A DNA stretch of 39,756 bases, taken from positions 1 to 39,756 of the forward strand of contig SVTO01000023.1 in assembly GCA_015063745.1 (NCBI GenBank), read 5' to 3'. How positions within the stretch are numbered: the stretch's first letter is position 1; each line of letters begins with the position of its first letter. A program made the translations under genes and the position numbers. The notes beneath the pieces are model-generated. The model saw nothing but the letters and a program-made list of their open reading frames with translations. It searched no databases and was not told where the DNA came from. This document shows positions 15,893 through 25,347 of the stretch, in pieces. This DNA is from Oscillospiraceae bacterium. GTDB lineage: Bacteria > Bacillota > Clostridia > Oscillospirales > CAG-272.

Positions 15893-16744
15893 TTATTGTA
15901 TTCCCTTCAGAATCTCACGCATCTTCACAACCGCATCGGTAAATGCATCCTGCGGCGTATCATATGTGTACGGATACTTAAATGTAGAATCCGTCAGATT
16001 CTTCAACCCGGTAAACTGAAGCAGATGGGGTTCCAGAGAGAGGAACACATCCTTGTCCACCGTCTTTGCATAGTCGGCAAGGATATCCGCAATTCTCGCT
16101 TCTCCCTTACCCGGAGGAACGATGCAGCCGTCTACGGTGCCATCCTTGATGTGGAAATATTCAATATGCTCCTTCAGTATTTCGTATGCCTTGTAGGGAT
16201 CATGCTTGTCCAGCGTGAAGTTGCCCATGTCCAGAACTACCTTCAGTCTGCCGCCGAAATGTTTCATCAGATCCAGTGAGTTTTCCGCCGTTTCTCCGTA
16301 CACCCGCGCTTCGTTTTCGTGACACAGAGTCATACCATATTCCTCAGCCAGATTCAGCATTCGATTCATCCGGCTGAGTACCTCGTCACGGCAGTCGTTG
16401 ATATTCTTGCCCTCTGCTGGGTAGAAACTGAAGACACGTATCCGGTTTGTGCCCAGCATATGCGCATTTTCAAACACACGCTTGGCGGTTTCCATATGTT
16501 TGTCCATGTCATCGTCCAGCTTGATTTTCCCGAGAGGGGAACCGATGGCGCTGACTTTAATGCCATATGCATCCAGATCAGCTTTTAATACCGCTGTTTC
16601 TTCGGACGTCAGGGCAGAAATGTTCTTTTCCCCCACAAAACGGACTTCCATATAGCCGATACCGTAATTGACCATGCCTTTGACCTGATTTGTGAAATTG
16701 CGGTCAAATTCATCGGAAAATCCGGATAAAATAAACTTTCCCAT
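15893..16744 (-). CDS. Xylose-isomerase-like TIM-barrel protein (sugar isomerase/epimerase)
   Basis: A 283-residue protein of the AP endonuclease 2/xylose-isomerase-like TIM-barrel family (IolE/IolI/YcjR type), which usually isomerises or epimerises keto-sugars or inositol derivatives with a divalent metal. Metal-site style motifs are present: MTLCHENEARVYGE (Glu), VVLDMGNF (Asp), YFHIKDG (His and Asp) and LSLEPHL (Glu). The start codon overlaps the stop of the upstream dehydrogenase by one base (TAATG), so the two are translationally coupled. A dehydrogenase plus this epimerase forms a typical two-step module for oxidised sugars, as in inositol or glycoside 3-keto chemistry. The substrate is not readable. 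The gene ends at the bidirectional terminator at 15850-15882. Confidence 0.88.
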   Translation of the reverse strand: MGKFILSGFSDEFDRNFTNQVKGMVNYGIGYMEVRFVGEKNISALTSEETAVLKADLDAYGIKVSAIGSPLGKIKLDDDMDKHMETAKRVFENAHMLGTNRIRVFSFYPAEGKNINDCRDEVLSRMNRMLNLAEEYGMTLCHENEARVYGETAENSLDLMKHFGGRLKVVLDMGNFTLDKHDPYKAYEILKEHIEYFHIKDGTVDGCIVPPGKGEARIADILADYAKTVDKDVFLSLEPHLLQFTGLKNLTDSTFKYPYTYDTPQDAFTDAVVKMREILKGIQ

Positions 16745-17610
16745 TACAGTACATACTCCTTCACCGGCTCTTCTTTACCGCTCTTAAGAGAACGGTCAAT
16801 GGCGTTCATGATGAATACGGGAGAAATGAAATCCGCATAACTGATCTTCTGTTCACCGCCGTGGAGCAGTTTGTGGAATTCTTCAAATTCCCTGCAGAAT
16901 GCATCACCGAATTCCATAATACCGCCCTGTGCACCTTCTGTCGTATGACGGATGATGTGGTAGACCTGCATGCCTTCGCCGTAAATACCAGATACCGCAA
17001 AATCTTCATAGTGGAAGAGTACGTTCTTTGTATTTCCGGATGTGCAGGCAGAAACGGATTTCGGATACCGGCCGAATACTTCGCAGGCCATCTCCACCAG
17101 ATGCTGCGCATAGAAATAGAATCCGCCGTAGGGGCTGTTGTAGTCCAGAGGTGCGCGAACGGTACCACCGACGGTTCTGCCGCCTTCCTCCGCCGCAGCC
17201 TTGGCCTTCAGCTCGTAAATCAGATCCGAATGTCTGACGGAAGAACCGCCGGAGATCCGGATATTCTTTTCTTTCAGCGCACGCATGAACTCTACGGCTT
17301 CCTCTTCATCAATGGTGATAGGCTTATCGATGAACATGGGAATACCGCTGTCCATGTAGGGCTTGGCATACTTATAGTGATTATCGCCGTGCCGTGCGGT
17401 GATTACAAGACCGTCGATCTTTCCGATTGCATCCGTGTAGTTTTCCATAACCGGTACACCGTACTGTTCATGGAGCTTTTTCGCCGCTTCGGGTTCATTA
17501 CTGTATATTCCCACAACTTCCACATCGGAAAACGCGGGCTTGGTCTGGATAAACTCAAGAAAATTACCCGCATGGGTGTTTTCACAGCCGAGAATTGCAA
17601 CTTTTTTCAT
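16744..17610 (-). CDS. Gfo/Idh/MocA-family NAD(P)-dependent oxidoreductase
   Basis: A 288-residue dehydrogenase. The Rossmann start is MKKVAILGCENTHAGNF, in which the usual glycine-rich loop is altered to GCENTHAG. It continues with VVGIYSNEPEAAKKLHEQYG, DGLVITARHGDNHY and the family lysine motif as FIDKPIT (EKP variant), followed by the C-terminal beta-sheet domain. These enzymes oxidise or reduce sugars or inositols at one carbon. The protein is shorter than typical family members (about 330-400), mostly through short C-terminal loops. The start follows AGGAGGTG by eight to ten bases. It heads a two-gene operon with the TIM-barrel epimerase, with which it overlaps by one base. Confidence 0.9.
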   Translation of the reverse strand: MKKVAILGCENTHAGNFLEFIQTKPAFSDVEVVGIYSNEPEAAKKLHEQYGVPVMENYTDAIGKIDGLVITARHGDNHYKYAKPYMDSGIPMFIDKPITIDEEEAVEFMRALKEKNIRISGGSSVRHSDLIYELKAKAAAEEGGRTVGGTVRAPLDYNSPYGGFYFYAQHLVEMACEVFGRYPKSVSACTSGNTKNVLFHYEDFAVSGIYGEGMQVYHIIRHTTEGAQGGIMEFGDAFCREFEEFHKLLHGGEQKISYADFISPVFIMNAIDRSLKSGKEEPVKEYVL

Positions 17611-17680
17611 AATTCTTACACCTCCTGATTCCGGAAATACGGATAGAGACCACTATCGTTTCATAGGGGACTTTATAAAT

Positions 17681-17709
17681 ATTATACATGGAATTTTGGG
17701 CAAAGTAAA
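17681..17709 (-). promoter_or_regulatory. Promoter of the dehydrogenase-epimerase operon
   Basis: On the minus strand TTTACT (17709-17704), a 17-base spacer and TATAAT (17686-17681). The weak -35 suggests dependence on an activator or modest expression. Confidence 0.6.
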
Positions 17710-17780
17710 TGGCAAAAAAGTGACAAATATATTGCAGGAAAATGAACTGATATGCCGTTTTACGCAGCAAACTCAAAATA

Positions 17781-17813
17781 AAAATCGCTGCCTGACATAG
17801 TGGTAGCGATTTT
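17781..17813. terminator. Terminator at the end of the fatty acid operon
   Basis: AAAATCGCTGCC (17781-17792) pairs with GGTAGCGATTTT (17802-17813), with one G-T pair. Flanking A and T runs give it terminator character on both strands; it lies 26 bases behind the last gene of the minus-strand operon. Confidence 0.8.
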
Positions 17814-17838
17814 ATTTTTACTGCATATAAACAGCGTG

Positions 17839-19482
17839 TTATTTTTCCGACCGGCTGCGCAGTTCATTCCGGCGGATTTTGCCGCTGATGGTTTTGGGCA
17901 TTTCTGTTACAAATTCCACCATACGGATCCATTTGTATTCCGCCAGACGACTGTTTGCGAAATTCCGCAGTTCATTCTCCATCTGTCTGTCACCGGTGTA
18001 ACCGCTGTTCAACATAACGACCGCCTTGATGGACTGGCCGCGGAGAGGATCGGGTACACCGATTACGGAACATTCCAGAACAGCGGGATGCTCCATGAGA
18101 ATATTCTCCACTTCAAAAGGTCCGACACGGAATCCGCCGGTTTTGATGATGTCGTCGAATCTGCCGTGAAACCAGAAATTGCCGTTCTCATCCTGCCATG
18201 CCGCATCTCCCGTATGGTATACACCGTCACGCCATACATAGCGGTACTGGGCTTCGTTGTCCAGATAACCGGAGAAAACACCGCCTGTGCTGCCGTCTTC
18301 GCCGGGGACGATCACAATTTCGCCGATCTCTCCCACCTGTGCGGATGTGCCGTCCTTCTGACGCAGTTCGATCCGGTAGAGGGGGGAAGCAGTGCCCATG
18401 GAGCCTTCCACCGGCGTTCTGCCCTTGAAATTGGCAAGCAGCAGGGTGGTTTCCGTCTGTCCGTAGCCTTCGTATAAGGTAAGTCCGGTGCGTTCCCTGA
18501 ATTTGCGGAATACTTCGGGTGCCAGCATTTCACCGGCTGTAACCGCATGATGGAGACCGGGCATATCGGGAAGTCCCTTACGCACCAGATACCGGTAAAC
18601 CGTAGGCGGTGCACAGAAGGTGGTGACGCCGTAGGTGTTGATGATATGCGTCAGCGCCTTGGGGTCGAAATTGTCGAAGTCATAGACCATAACCGCACTG
18701 CCCACCAGCCACTGACCGTAGATCTTGCCCCAGGAGGTCTTTGCCCATCCTGTTTCGGCAACGGAGAAGTGCAGACCGTCATCCTCCGCACACTGCCAGT
18801 ATTTCGCAGTAACAATGTGGGCAAGGGGATAGGTGAAATCATGAATAACTCCCTTGGGCTGACCGGTTGTGCCGGAGGTGAAATACAGCGCCATGGGATC
18901 ATGGGCATTTGTTTTTACTCCCGCAAACACTTCAGAAGCCGCTTCCATTTCTCTGTTGAAATTGGCAAAGCCCTCCACATCCTTCTGTACCGTCCACAGC
19001 TTCGGGGAAATACCGCATTCCGCTACTGCTTTGGCAACCTTTTCGGGTACATCATTCTGGGGCGTACATACAATGGCACATACACCGGCACTGCGGATCC
19101 GGTAAACCAGATCCTCCGGCAATAACATATGGGTAGCCGGGATCAGAACGGCCCCCAGCTTGTGCAGGGCCACGGTGATCACCCAGTATTCCCAATGCCG
19201 CTTCAGCAGTACCATGACCCGGTCGCCCTTGCCGATGCCGGAAGCGGAGAACATATTGGCCGCCTTGTCGCTGAGGGTTTTCAGTTCGCCGAAAGTGAAA
19301 ATACGTTCTTCGTTTTCCGTATTGCACCAGACGATGGCGCGCTTGTCGGGCGTCTCTTCTGCGATGGCATCCACCACATGGTAGCCGAAATTGAAATCTT
19401 CGGGATATTCCAGCTTCAAATCAAGCAGATTGCCGGATTCATCAAAGGTCTCGCGGCAGAATTTTTTGTAGATACAGCTCAT
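17839..19482 (-). CDS. AMP-forming acyl-CoA (or acetyl-CoA) synthetase
   Basis: A 547-residue adenylate-forming ligase that activates a carboxylic acid through an acyl-AMP to its CoA thioester. Family motifs appear in order: the ATP loop YFTSGTTGQPKGV near residue 185, the A5 motif YEGYGQTETT near 340, the hinge YHTGDAAWQDENGNFWFHGR with FDDIIKTGG near 430, and the terminal lysine motif PKTISGKIRR near 535. The layout resembles medium-chain or acetyl-CoA synthetases. It is the last gene of the fatty acid operon, two bases after accA. Co-transcription suggests supply of acetyl-CoA or recycling of free fatty acids, but substrate specificity cannot be read. The start is ATG 19482, not the in-frame codon at 19563 that lies deep inside accA. 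A GGGGG-type ribosome binding site lies within the accA end. Confidence 0.88.
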   Translation of the reverse strand: MSCIYKKFCRETFDESGNLLDLKLEYPEDFNFGYHVVDAIAEETPDKRAIVWCNTENEERIFTFGELKTLSDKAANMFSASGIGKGDRVMVLLKRHWEYWVITVALHKLGAVLIPATHMLLPEDLVYRIRSAGVCAIVCTPQNDVPEKVAKAVAECGISPKLWTVQKDVEGFANFNREMEAASEVFAGVKTNAHDPMALYFTSGTTGQPKGVIHDFTYPLAHIVTAKYWQCAEDDGLHFSVAETGWAKTSWGKIYGQWLVGSAVMVYDFDNFDPKALTHIINTYGVTTFCAPPTVYRYLVRKGLPDMPGLHHAVTAGEMLAPEVFRKFRERTGLTLYEGYGQTETTLLLANFKGRTPVEGSMGTASPLYRIELRQKDGTSAQVGEIGEIVIVPGEDGSTGGVFSGYLDNEAQYRYVWRDGVYHTGDAAWQDENGNFWFHGRFDDIIKTGGFRVGPFEVENILMEHPAVLECSVIGVPDPLRGQSIKAVVMLNSGYTGDRQMENELRNFANSRLAEYKWIRMVEFVTEMPKTISGKIRRNELRSRSEK

Positions 19483-19484
19483 GG

Positions 19485-20267
19485 TCAAACCCCCGGTCTT
19501 CCGATGGAACGAAAACGATTGTAACGCTTTTGCAGAAGTTCCGGATCTTCCTCCAGCTGACAAACGGTCTGGGAAAGCATTTTCTTCACTTCCGCATAAA
19601 AGGATTCTTCGCCGATATTCTTCTCGGGAATAATTTTTTCAATAATACCCAGTGTTTTGGCATCCTCCGCCGTAAGCTTCAGACTGACCGCGGCCGCTTC
19701 CGCACGGGTGGGATCCTTCCAGAGAATGCTGGCACATCCTTCGGGAGAGATCACGGAATAAACTGCGTTCTGCAGCATCCAGGCTTCATCGGCAACCGCC
19801 AGAGCCAGCGCACCGCCGCTTCCGCCTTCTCCGATGAGCACGGATACAATGGGAACACATAAAGTGGACATTTCCATCAGGTTTTCCGCAATGGCCAGTC
19901 CCTGTCCACGTTCTTCCGCGCTGACACCGCAGTACGCACCGGATGTGTCTACAAAGCAGATGATGGGTCTGCCGAACTTTTCCGCCTGCTTCATCAGCCG
20001 CAGAGCCTTGCGGTAGCCTTCGGGATGGGGAGCACCGGAATTGCGGAGCGCTCTTTCTTTTGCGGTATGTCCTTTTTCGATGGCAATAACGGTAACGGGC
20101 TTGCCGTCCAGCTGTGCAATGCCGCCCACCACTGCCTGATCGTCACCGAAACGACGGTCGCCGTGGAGTGCAAAGAACTCTTCGAATATTCCGGAAATAT
20201 AATCAAGGCCGGTGGGACGCTTGTTGTCCCGGGCCAGTTTTACCCGTTCATAAGGTGACTGCGTCAT
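19485..20267 (-). CDS. accA: Acetyl-CoA carboxylase carboxyltransferase alpha subunit
   Basis: A 260-residue cytoplasmic subunit that, with AccD, transfers the carboxyl group from biotin to acetyl-CoA to give malonyl-CoA. Recognisable segments are [60 protein letters not shown], the oxyanion-type loop [18 protein letters not shown] and [20 protein letters not shown], all classical AccA. It is shorter than E. coli AccA (319), lacking the N-terminal extension, as is common in clostridia. Its start overlaps the accD stop by four bases (ATGA), giving stoichiometric coupling. Confidence 0.96.
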   Translation of the reverse strand: MTQSPYERVKLARDNKRPTGLDYISGIFEEFFALHGDRRFGDDQAVVGGIAQLDGKPVTVIAIEKGHTAKERALRNSGAPHPEGYRKALRLMKQAEKFGRPIICFVDTSGAYCGVSAEERGQGLAIAENLMEMSTLCVPIVSVLIGEGGSGGALALAVADEAWMLQNAVYSVISPEGCASILWKDPTRAEAAAVSLKLTAEDAKTLGIIEKIIPEKNIGEESFYAEVKKMLSQTVCQLEEDPELLQKRYNRFRSIGRPGV

Positions 20268-21124
20268 TCTTTCTGACCTCCGTTGTGGATACGTAAAAGG
20301 GAAGTGATGATGCTGACCTGCTCACGGCGATGGACAATGGCATCAATGAAGCCGTGCTCCAGCACAAATTCAGCCTTCTGGAAATCCTTGGGCAGCGCCT
20401 TGCGGGTAGTCTGCTCAATGACTCTGGCACCGGCAAACCCCACGATCGCACCGGGTTCCGCCAGAAGGATGTCGCCTTCCATGGCAAAGCTGGCCGTTAC
20501 GCCGCCGGTGGTGGGATCGGTCAGAACTGTCAGATAAAACAGTCCCGCATCGCTGTGCCGTTTTACCGCCGCGCTTACCTTGGCCATCTGCATCAGGGAA
20601 ACAAGCCCTTCCTGCATTCTCGCACCGCCGGAAACGGTGAATCCCACAACGGGAAGCCGTTTTTCCGCCGCATATTCAAACAGGGAAGTAAGCTTTTCGC
20701 CCACCGCACTGCCCATACTGCCCATCATGAAGTACGGCTCCATGACAAACAGACAGCATTCCTCACCGCCGATCTTCGTTCTGCCGCAGATCACGGCTTC
20801 TTCCTCACCGCTGGCATTCCGCACGGTTTCCAGTTTGTCCTGATACCCGGGGAAAAACAGCGGATCGGCGGAGCGGATCTCGGAAAACAGCTCTGTAAAG
20901 CTGCCCTTGTCCACCAGCATATGGATGCGCTGTCTTGCCTTCATGCGGAAATGATGACCGCAGGCACAAGTGAGCTGATCCGCCCACAGCTTGCTGAGAG
21001 GAATGGATTTATGACAGTTGGGACAGGTCTTTTCGGGTTCTCCGGAATCCTGCTGTACAGGTGCCGCTTCTCTCCCGCCTGTTTCCAGTTCGTTTTTCGG
21101 TTTTAAGAATTGCAGAAATTGCAT
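20264..21124 (-). CDS. accD: Acetyl-CoA carboxylase carboxyltransferase beta subunit
   Basis: A 286-residue partner of AccA. The N-terminal zinc ribbon reads CPNC (Cys34, Cys37) and [10 protein letters not shown] (Cys53, Cys55). The second knuckle is C-x-C instead of the usual C-x2-C, apparently a one-residue deletion. The crotonase-fold core follows with [39 protein letters not shown] and [20 protein letters not shown]. The start ATG is preceded by GGAGG (21130-21134). A 51-base gap from accC contains a small GCAGCC/GGCTGC hairpin (21151-21175), the second largest of the few real gaps in the operon. Confidence 0.95.
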   Translation of the reverse strand: MQFLQFLKPKNELETGGREAAPVQQDSGEPEKTCPNCHKSIPLSKLWADQLTCACGHHFRMKARQRIHMLVDKGSFTELFSEIRSADPLFFPGYQDKLETVRNASGEEEAVICGRTKIGGEECCLFVMEPYFMMGSMGSAVGEKLTSLFEYAAEKRLPVVGFTVSGGARMQEGLVSLMQMAKVSAAVKRHSDAGLFYLTVLTDPTTGGVTASFAMEGDILLAEPGAIVGFAGARVIEQTTRKALPKDFQKAEFVLEHGFIDAIVHRREQVSIITSLLRIHNGGQKE

Positions 21125-21175
21125 TGTATCCTCCGTCGTTTGAGATTTCGGCAGCCGTCAGATGGGATTGGCTGC

Positions 21176-22483
21176 TTAACGTCCGCCCATGAAGGTCAGA
21201 TCGTAGGAACCGGACATAAATCGGTCGTCGCTGATGAGCCGGAGCTGTTCTTCGATATTGGTGGGAATCCCTTCCACAACCAGCTCACAGAGTGCCGCTT
21301 TCATCTTCCGCAGCATCTCTTCCCTGGTCACCGCTCGGACAACCAGTTTGCCGAGCAGGGAATCATAATAAGGCGAAACGGTGGTACCGCCCACCAGATA
21401 GGTGTCAAAACGTACATTGGGACCGCCGGGCACGTGCAGCAGCTTCAGCGTACCGCACCCCGCCGCATTGATACGGCATTCCAGGGCGGATCCATCCAGC
21501 TTCACATCGTCCTGGGTAAAGGAAAGGGGAATACCCGCCGCAATACGGATCTGCCATTTGACCAGATCGATTCCGGTCAGCATCTCCGTCACACAGTGCT
21601 CTACCTGCAGACGTACGTTCATTTCCATAAACCAGAAGTTGCCTGCTCTGTCGTAGAGAAATTCCAGCGTGCCCGCACCCACATAGCCGATCTGCTTGAC
21701 CGCATGGATGACTTTGTCCATCACCTCGCGGCGTCTTGCGGGATCAATGGCAGGGGAAGGGGTTTCTTCGATCAGCTTCTGGTTGTGTCTCTGGAGGGAA
21801 CAGTCCCTCTCGCCCAGACAAACCACATTCCCGTCCTCATCTGCCAGAATCTGCATTTCGATGTGACGGGCAGGATATACGTATTTTTCCAGATACAGGG
21901 AGCTGTCACCGAAAGCGGACAATGCTTCGGCGGCTGCCTGGGGATAAGCGTTCTCCAGTTCTTCTGCGGTTTCGATCTTGCGGATTCCTCTGCCGCCGCC
22001 GCCGGAGGATGCCTTGAGCATCACGGGATAGCCGATCTTCTCCGCTTCCTGCTTGGCGTGCTGAATACCGGTAAGACATTTCGTGCCGGGGATCACCTGC
22101 AGTCCCGCCGCTTCCATGGTTTCCTTCAGCAAAGCCTTGTCGCTGAGATTTTCCATACTTTCGGGGGACGGTCCGATGAACACAATACCGTTCTTCTGGC
22201 ACAGTCTGGCAAAGGAGGCGTTTTCCGACAGGAATCCGTAACCGGGATGAATGGCCTGCGCACCGGACATGGCCGCTACGGAGAGAATGTGCTCCGTATG
22301 CAGATAACTGCTTGCGGCTTCTGCGGGACCGATGCAGTAGCTTTCATCCGCCAGTGCCGCGTGAAGACATCCCTCGTCGGCTTCGGAATAGACTGCCACT
22401 GTGGCAATGCCCATTTCCTTGCAGGCACGGATGATACGCACGGCGATCTCACCGCGGTTGGCTATGAGAATTTTTGAAAACAT
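21176..22483 (-). CDS. accC: Biotin carboxylase subunit of acetyl-CoA carboxylase
   Basis: A 435-residue ATP-grasp enzyme that carboxylates the biotin on AccB using ATP and bicarbonate. It opens with the hallmark FSKILIANRGEIAVRIIRAC. The glycine-rich ATP loop KASSGGGGRGI is at about 157-167, and the catalytic region reads FMEMNVRLQVEHCVTEMLTG, a mild variant of MNTRIQVEHPVTE. It is about ten residues shorter than E. coli AccC, missing only the far C-terminal tail. The start is three bases after the fabZ stop with an internal GGAGAATAAG ribosome binding site. Confidence 0.96.
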   Translation of the reverse strand: MFSKILIANRGEIAVRIIRACKEMGIATVAVYSEADEGCLHAALADESYCIGPAEAASSYLHTEHILSVAAMSGAQAIHPGYGFLSENASFARLCQKNGIVFIGPSPESMENLSDKALLKETMEAAGLQVIPGTKCLTGIQHAKQEAEKIGYPVMLKASSGGGGRGIRKIETAEELENAYPQAAAEALSAFGDSSLYLEKYVYPARHIEMQILADEDGNVVCLGERDCSLQRHNQKLIEETPSPAIDPARRREVMDKVIHAVKQIGYVGAGTLEFLYDRAGNFWFMEMNVRLQVEHCVTEMLTGIDLVKWQIRIAAGIPLSFTQDDVKLDGSALECRINAAGCGTLKLLHVPGGPNVRFDTYLVGGTTVSPYYDSLLGKLVVRAVTREEMLRKMKAALCELVVEGIPTNIEEQLRLISDDRFMSGSYDLTFMGGR

Positions 22484-22486
22484 TTC

Positions 22487-22903
22487 TTATTCTCCTGTTA
22501 TGACAAATGAAAATTCTGCCGTAACACAGACTTTACCGCCCACAACGGCTTTCCCTTCGGCAAAATAAAAGGGATGCTTTGCGCGGGTGATCGTGCACCG
22601 GGTTTCGATGGTGTCTCCGGGAATGACCGGCGCACGGAAGCGTACCTTGTCAAGCCCCGCATACATGGGGATGGTACCTTCCTTCATGGTATCCGACAGC
22701 AGTACACAGGCGGACTGCGCCAGAATTTCACATAAGATCACGCCCGGTACCACAGGTTTCCCGGGAAAATGGCCCTTCAGGAAAAACTCGTCCCCGCGTA
22801 CGTGATACTTACCGACAGCCTCTTCGCCTTCCTTTTCCACAGAATCCAGCAGAAGCATATTGTCTCTGTGGGGAAGCAGCTGCATCAGTTGTTCTCTGTC
22901 CAT
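22487..22903 (-). CDS. fabZ: 3-Hydroxyacyl-ACP dehydratase
   Basis: A 138-residue hotdog-fold enzyme that removes water from 3-hydroxyacyl-ACP. The active-site pair His45 (GHFPGKPVVPGV) and Glu59 (LCEILAQ) is intact, and the N-terminal LLPHRDNMLLLDSV matches the family. The longer frame starting at 22957 overlaps accB and is not used; ATG 22903 lies one base after the accB stop and is preceded by GGAGGG. Dehydratase isomerase FabA is absent, so unsaturated chains would have to come from another route. Confidence 0.96.
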   Translation of the reverse strand: MDREQLMQLLPHRDNMLLLDSVEKEGEEAVGKYHVRGDEFFLKGHFPGKPVVPGVILCEILAQSACVLLSDTMKEGTIPMYAGLDKVRFRAPVIPGDTIETRCTITRAKHPFYFAEGKAVVGGKVCVTAEFSFVITGE

Positions 22904-22904
22904 T

Positions 22905-23339
22905 TCAGTCCCTCCTGATCCGGAACAGTTCCGCGCCGTAATCCACAACCTGACCATTCTTCACGCAGATTTCCGCAATTACGCCGTCCTGTTCCGCGGT
23001 AATTTCATTCATAAGCTTCATGGATTCGATAATGCACAGTACATCCCCTTTTTTTACTGTGTCGCCGGTGTGCACGAAGGTTTCCTTGTCCTCTGCAGGA
23101 GCGGCATAAAATACACCAACCATAGGAGAACGGATGCTGGCAGTATCGCTGATCTGTCCCGTGGGAATGCTGTCCGCTGCGGGAGATGCCTGCGGAACAT
23201 TCTGGATTACGGCAGGAGCGGATGTTGCCGCCGCGGCACGTTCCAGACGGATCACAGTAGTATCTTCGGTAATTTCCAGTCCGGTAAGACCGAACTCTGC
23301 CATAAGGCGTGCATATTTACGGATGGTGGATTCTTTCAT
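22905..23339 (-). CDS. accB: Biotin carboxyl carrier protein
   Basis: A 144-residue carrier. It has an N-terminal helix (KESTIRKYARLMAEFGLTGL), a proline/alanine-rich flexible linker (about 36-66) and the C-terminal biotinyl domain with the acceptor Lys108 in CIIESMKLMNEI. Three in-frame ATGs exist (23366, 23345, 23339). I prefer 23339, two bases after the fabF stop, because AAAGG lies about seven bases ahead of it; the first two would sit inside fabF or too close to the ribosome binding site. Confidence 0.94.
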   Translation of the reverse strand: MKESTIRKYARLMAEFGLTGLEITEDTTVIRLERAAAATSAPAVIQNVPQASPAADSIPTGQISDTASIRSPMVGVFYAAPAEDKETFVHTGDTVKKGDVLCIIESMKLMNEITAEQDGVIAEICVKNGQVVDYGAELFRIRRD

Positions 23340-23341
23340 CT

Positions 23342-24583
23342 TCATACCTTTCTGAAAGCCAGACAAGCGTTGTGACCGCCGAAGCCGAGGGAGTTGGACA
23401 GCGCCAGATCACAATCGACTCGGATGGGTGTGTTGGGGATATAGTTCAGGTCACAGGCAGGATCGGCTTCCTTGAGATTGATGGTGGGGGGGAGAATACC
23501 GTTCTGCAGGGCAAGTACGCAGGCAATCGCTTCCACAGCACCTGCGGCACCCAGCATATGTCCGGTCATGGACTTGGTGGAACTGATGTAGGCTCTGTGT
23601 GCGGCATCGTCGCCCATGGCACTCTTGATGGCCGCGGTTTCCGTAGGATCGTTCATGGGCGTACCGGTACCGTGGGCATTGACGTATACCACATCGGAAT
23701 CCCTGTATCCGGCTTCGTTCATGGCCTGTACCATTGCTCTGGCACCGCCCTTTGCTTCCGGATGGGGGGAGGTAATGTGATAAGCATCGCAGGTGGAACC
23801 GTAACCGCAGATTTCGCCGTAGATCCTGGCGCCTCTGGCCACAGCGTGCTCGTATTCTTCCAGAATCAGAGCGCCCGCACCTTCGCCGATGACAAATCCG
23901 CCTCTGCGCTTGTCAAAGGGCAGGGAAGCCGCCTCGGGATCTTCGGAAACGGACAGGGCCTGCATATTGATAAATCCGGCCACACCGGTTGCGGCAATGG
24001 CAGCTTCCGCACCGCCGGTGATCATGGCATCCGCATAACCGTGACGGATCGCACGATAGGCTTCACCGATGGCATTGGAACCGGATGCACAGGCTGTAAC
24101 CGCGGGAAGTGCCGCACCTTCACAGCCGAAACGGATGGCGATCATACCGGCCGCCATGTTGGGGATCATCATGGGTACAAACAGGGGAGACACTCTCCGG
24201 GGACCCTTTTCCATCAGCTTGGTGTGCTCGATTTCAAAGGTCTGGATACCGCCGATACCCGCGCCGAAGTATACGCCGAAGCGCTCGGGGTCCACATTAC
24301 CCACAATTCCGCTGTCTTCCGCCGCCTGGGCAGATGCTGCCAGTGCGAAACGGGTGTAGGGGTCGGTGCGGAGAATCTCACTCTTGTCCATATACTGTGC
24401 GGGATCGAAATCCTTGACTTCCGCCGCCAGCTTAGCCTTGTAATCGGCTGTGTCGAACTTGGTGATGGGTACGATGCCGTTCTTGCCGGTCATGAGTCCA
24501 TCCCAGTATGCTTCGACTGTATTACCAATGGGTGTTACTGCACCGAGACCGGTGACAACAACCCGACGAATCTTGTTTTCCAA
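23342..24583 (-). CDS. fabF: 3-Oxoacyl-ACP synthase II
   Basis: A 413-residue condensing enzyme of chain elongation. The catalytic triad is complete: Cys165 (TACASGSNAIG), His304 (NAHGTGTPMNDPTE) and His342 (STKSMTGHMLGAAGAVEAI). The start codon is TTG (24581-24583), chosen because AAGGAG (24592-24597 on the complement) is eight bases away and the conserved ENKIRRVVVTGLGAVTP begins right there; no ATG fits. TTG may lower translation relative to its neighbours. It follows fabG after 35 bases and abuts accB. Confidence 0.95.
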   Translation of the reverse strand: MENKIRRVVVTGLGAVTPIGNTVEAYWDGLMTGKNGIVPITKFDTADYKAKLAAEVKDFDPAQYMDKSEILRTDPYTRFALAASAQAAEDSGIVGNVDPERFGVYFGAGIGGIQTFEIEHTKLMEKGPRRVSPLFVPMMIPNMAAGMIAIRFGCEGAALPAVTACASGSNAIGEAYRAIRHGYADAMITGGAEAAIAATGVAGFINMQALSVSEDPEAASLPFDKRRGGFVIGEGAGALILEEYEHAVARGARIYGEICGYGSTCDAYHITSPHPEAKGGARAMVQAMNEAGYRDSDVVYVNAHGTGTPMNDPTETAAIKSAMGDDAAHRAYISSTKSMTGHMLGAAGAVEAIACVLALQNGILPPTINLKEADPACDLNYIPNTPIRVDCDLALSNSLGFGGHNACLAFRKV

Positions 24584-24618
24584 TGTCTTTTCTCCTTATA
24601 TTCAAACATTCACTCTGC

Positions 24619-25347
24619 TCAGATGGCAATGCCGCCGTCGATACGAAGTACCTCACCGGTGATGTACTCGGCGCATACCAGATAGGCAACCCCATCCGCA
24701 ACTTCTTCCGCCGTGCCCATCCGTCCCAGAGGAACCGTGGCCAGAAGGGGACTTTCCGACTGATCTTCCGTCATATCGGTGGCAATAAATCCGGGGGCTA
24801 CCGCATTGCAGCGGATCCCCTTGGCTGCCAGTTCTCTGGCGGTGGCCTTGGTCAGTCCGATCAGCCCGGCCTTGGATGCGGAATAGTTTGCCTGTCCCGC
24901 ATTGCCCATGATGCCGGCAACGGAGCTGATGTTGATGATCACGCCGGTCTTCTGCCGGAGAAACAGTCCTGTGCAGTGACGGATCATGTTGAAAGCACCC
25001 TTCAGATTGGTGTCCACCACATTGTCGAAATCCTCTTCCCGCATCATGGCGATCAGGCCGTCACGGGTGATGCCTGCGTTGTTGATGAGAATGTGCGCAC
25101 CGCCGAAATCCGCTTTGATTTTCGCAACGGTTTCCTTGGCCGTGGTGAAGTCCGCAACATTACACTGATAGGCCATAGCCTTGATACCGTAGGAATCCAC
25201 ACAGCCTATGCAGACCTTTTCCGCCGCTTCCGTATTACCGGCATAAATCACGGCAATATCCGCACCCATGTACGCCAGCTTTTTCGCAATGGCCGCACCG
25301 ATACCTCTGGAGCCGCCGGTGATGATGGCTGTCTTACCCTTTAACAT
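24619..25347 (-). CDS. fabG: 3-Oxoacyl-ACP reductase
   Basis: A 242-residue short-chain dehydrogenase that reduces 3-oxoacyl-ACP with NADPH. It shows the cofactor loop TGGSRGIGAAIA (10-21), NNAG (89-92), and the catalytic Ser141/142, Tyr155 and Lys159 in ISSVAGIMGNAGQANYSASK. The C-terminal VAPGFIATDMT loop is typical. The start lies within the last seven bases of fabD, so the genes overlap. Confidence 0.95.
   Translation of the reverse strand: MLKGKTAIITGGSRGIGAAIAKKLAYMGADIAVIYAGNTEAAEKVCIGCVDSYGIKAMAYQCNVADFTTAKETVAKIKADFGGAHILINNAGITRDGLIAMMREEDFDNVVDTNLKGAFNMIRHCTGLFLRQKTGVIINISSVAGIMGNAGQANYSASKAGLIGLTKATARELAAKGIRCNAVAPGFIATDMTEDQSESPLLATVPLGRMGTAEEVADGVAYLVCAEYITGEVLRIDGGIAI

Noticed and set aside
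21125-21175. Internal terminator between accC and accD
   Set aside because: The GCAGCC/GGCTGC hairpin is short, has a 13-base loop and no T tract.
23309-24685. 458-codon plus-strand frame opposite fabF
   Set aside because: A shadow frame; the minus strand encodes FabF with complete catalytic residues.
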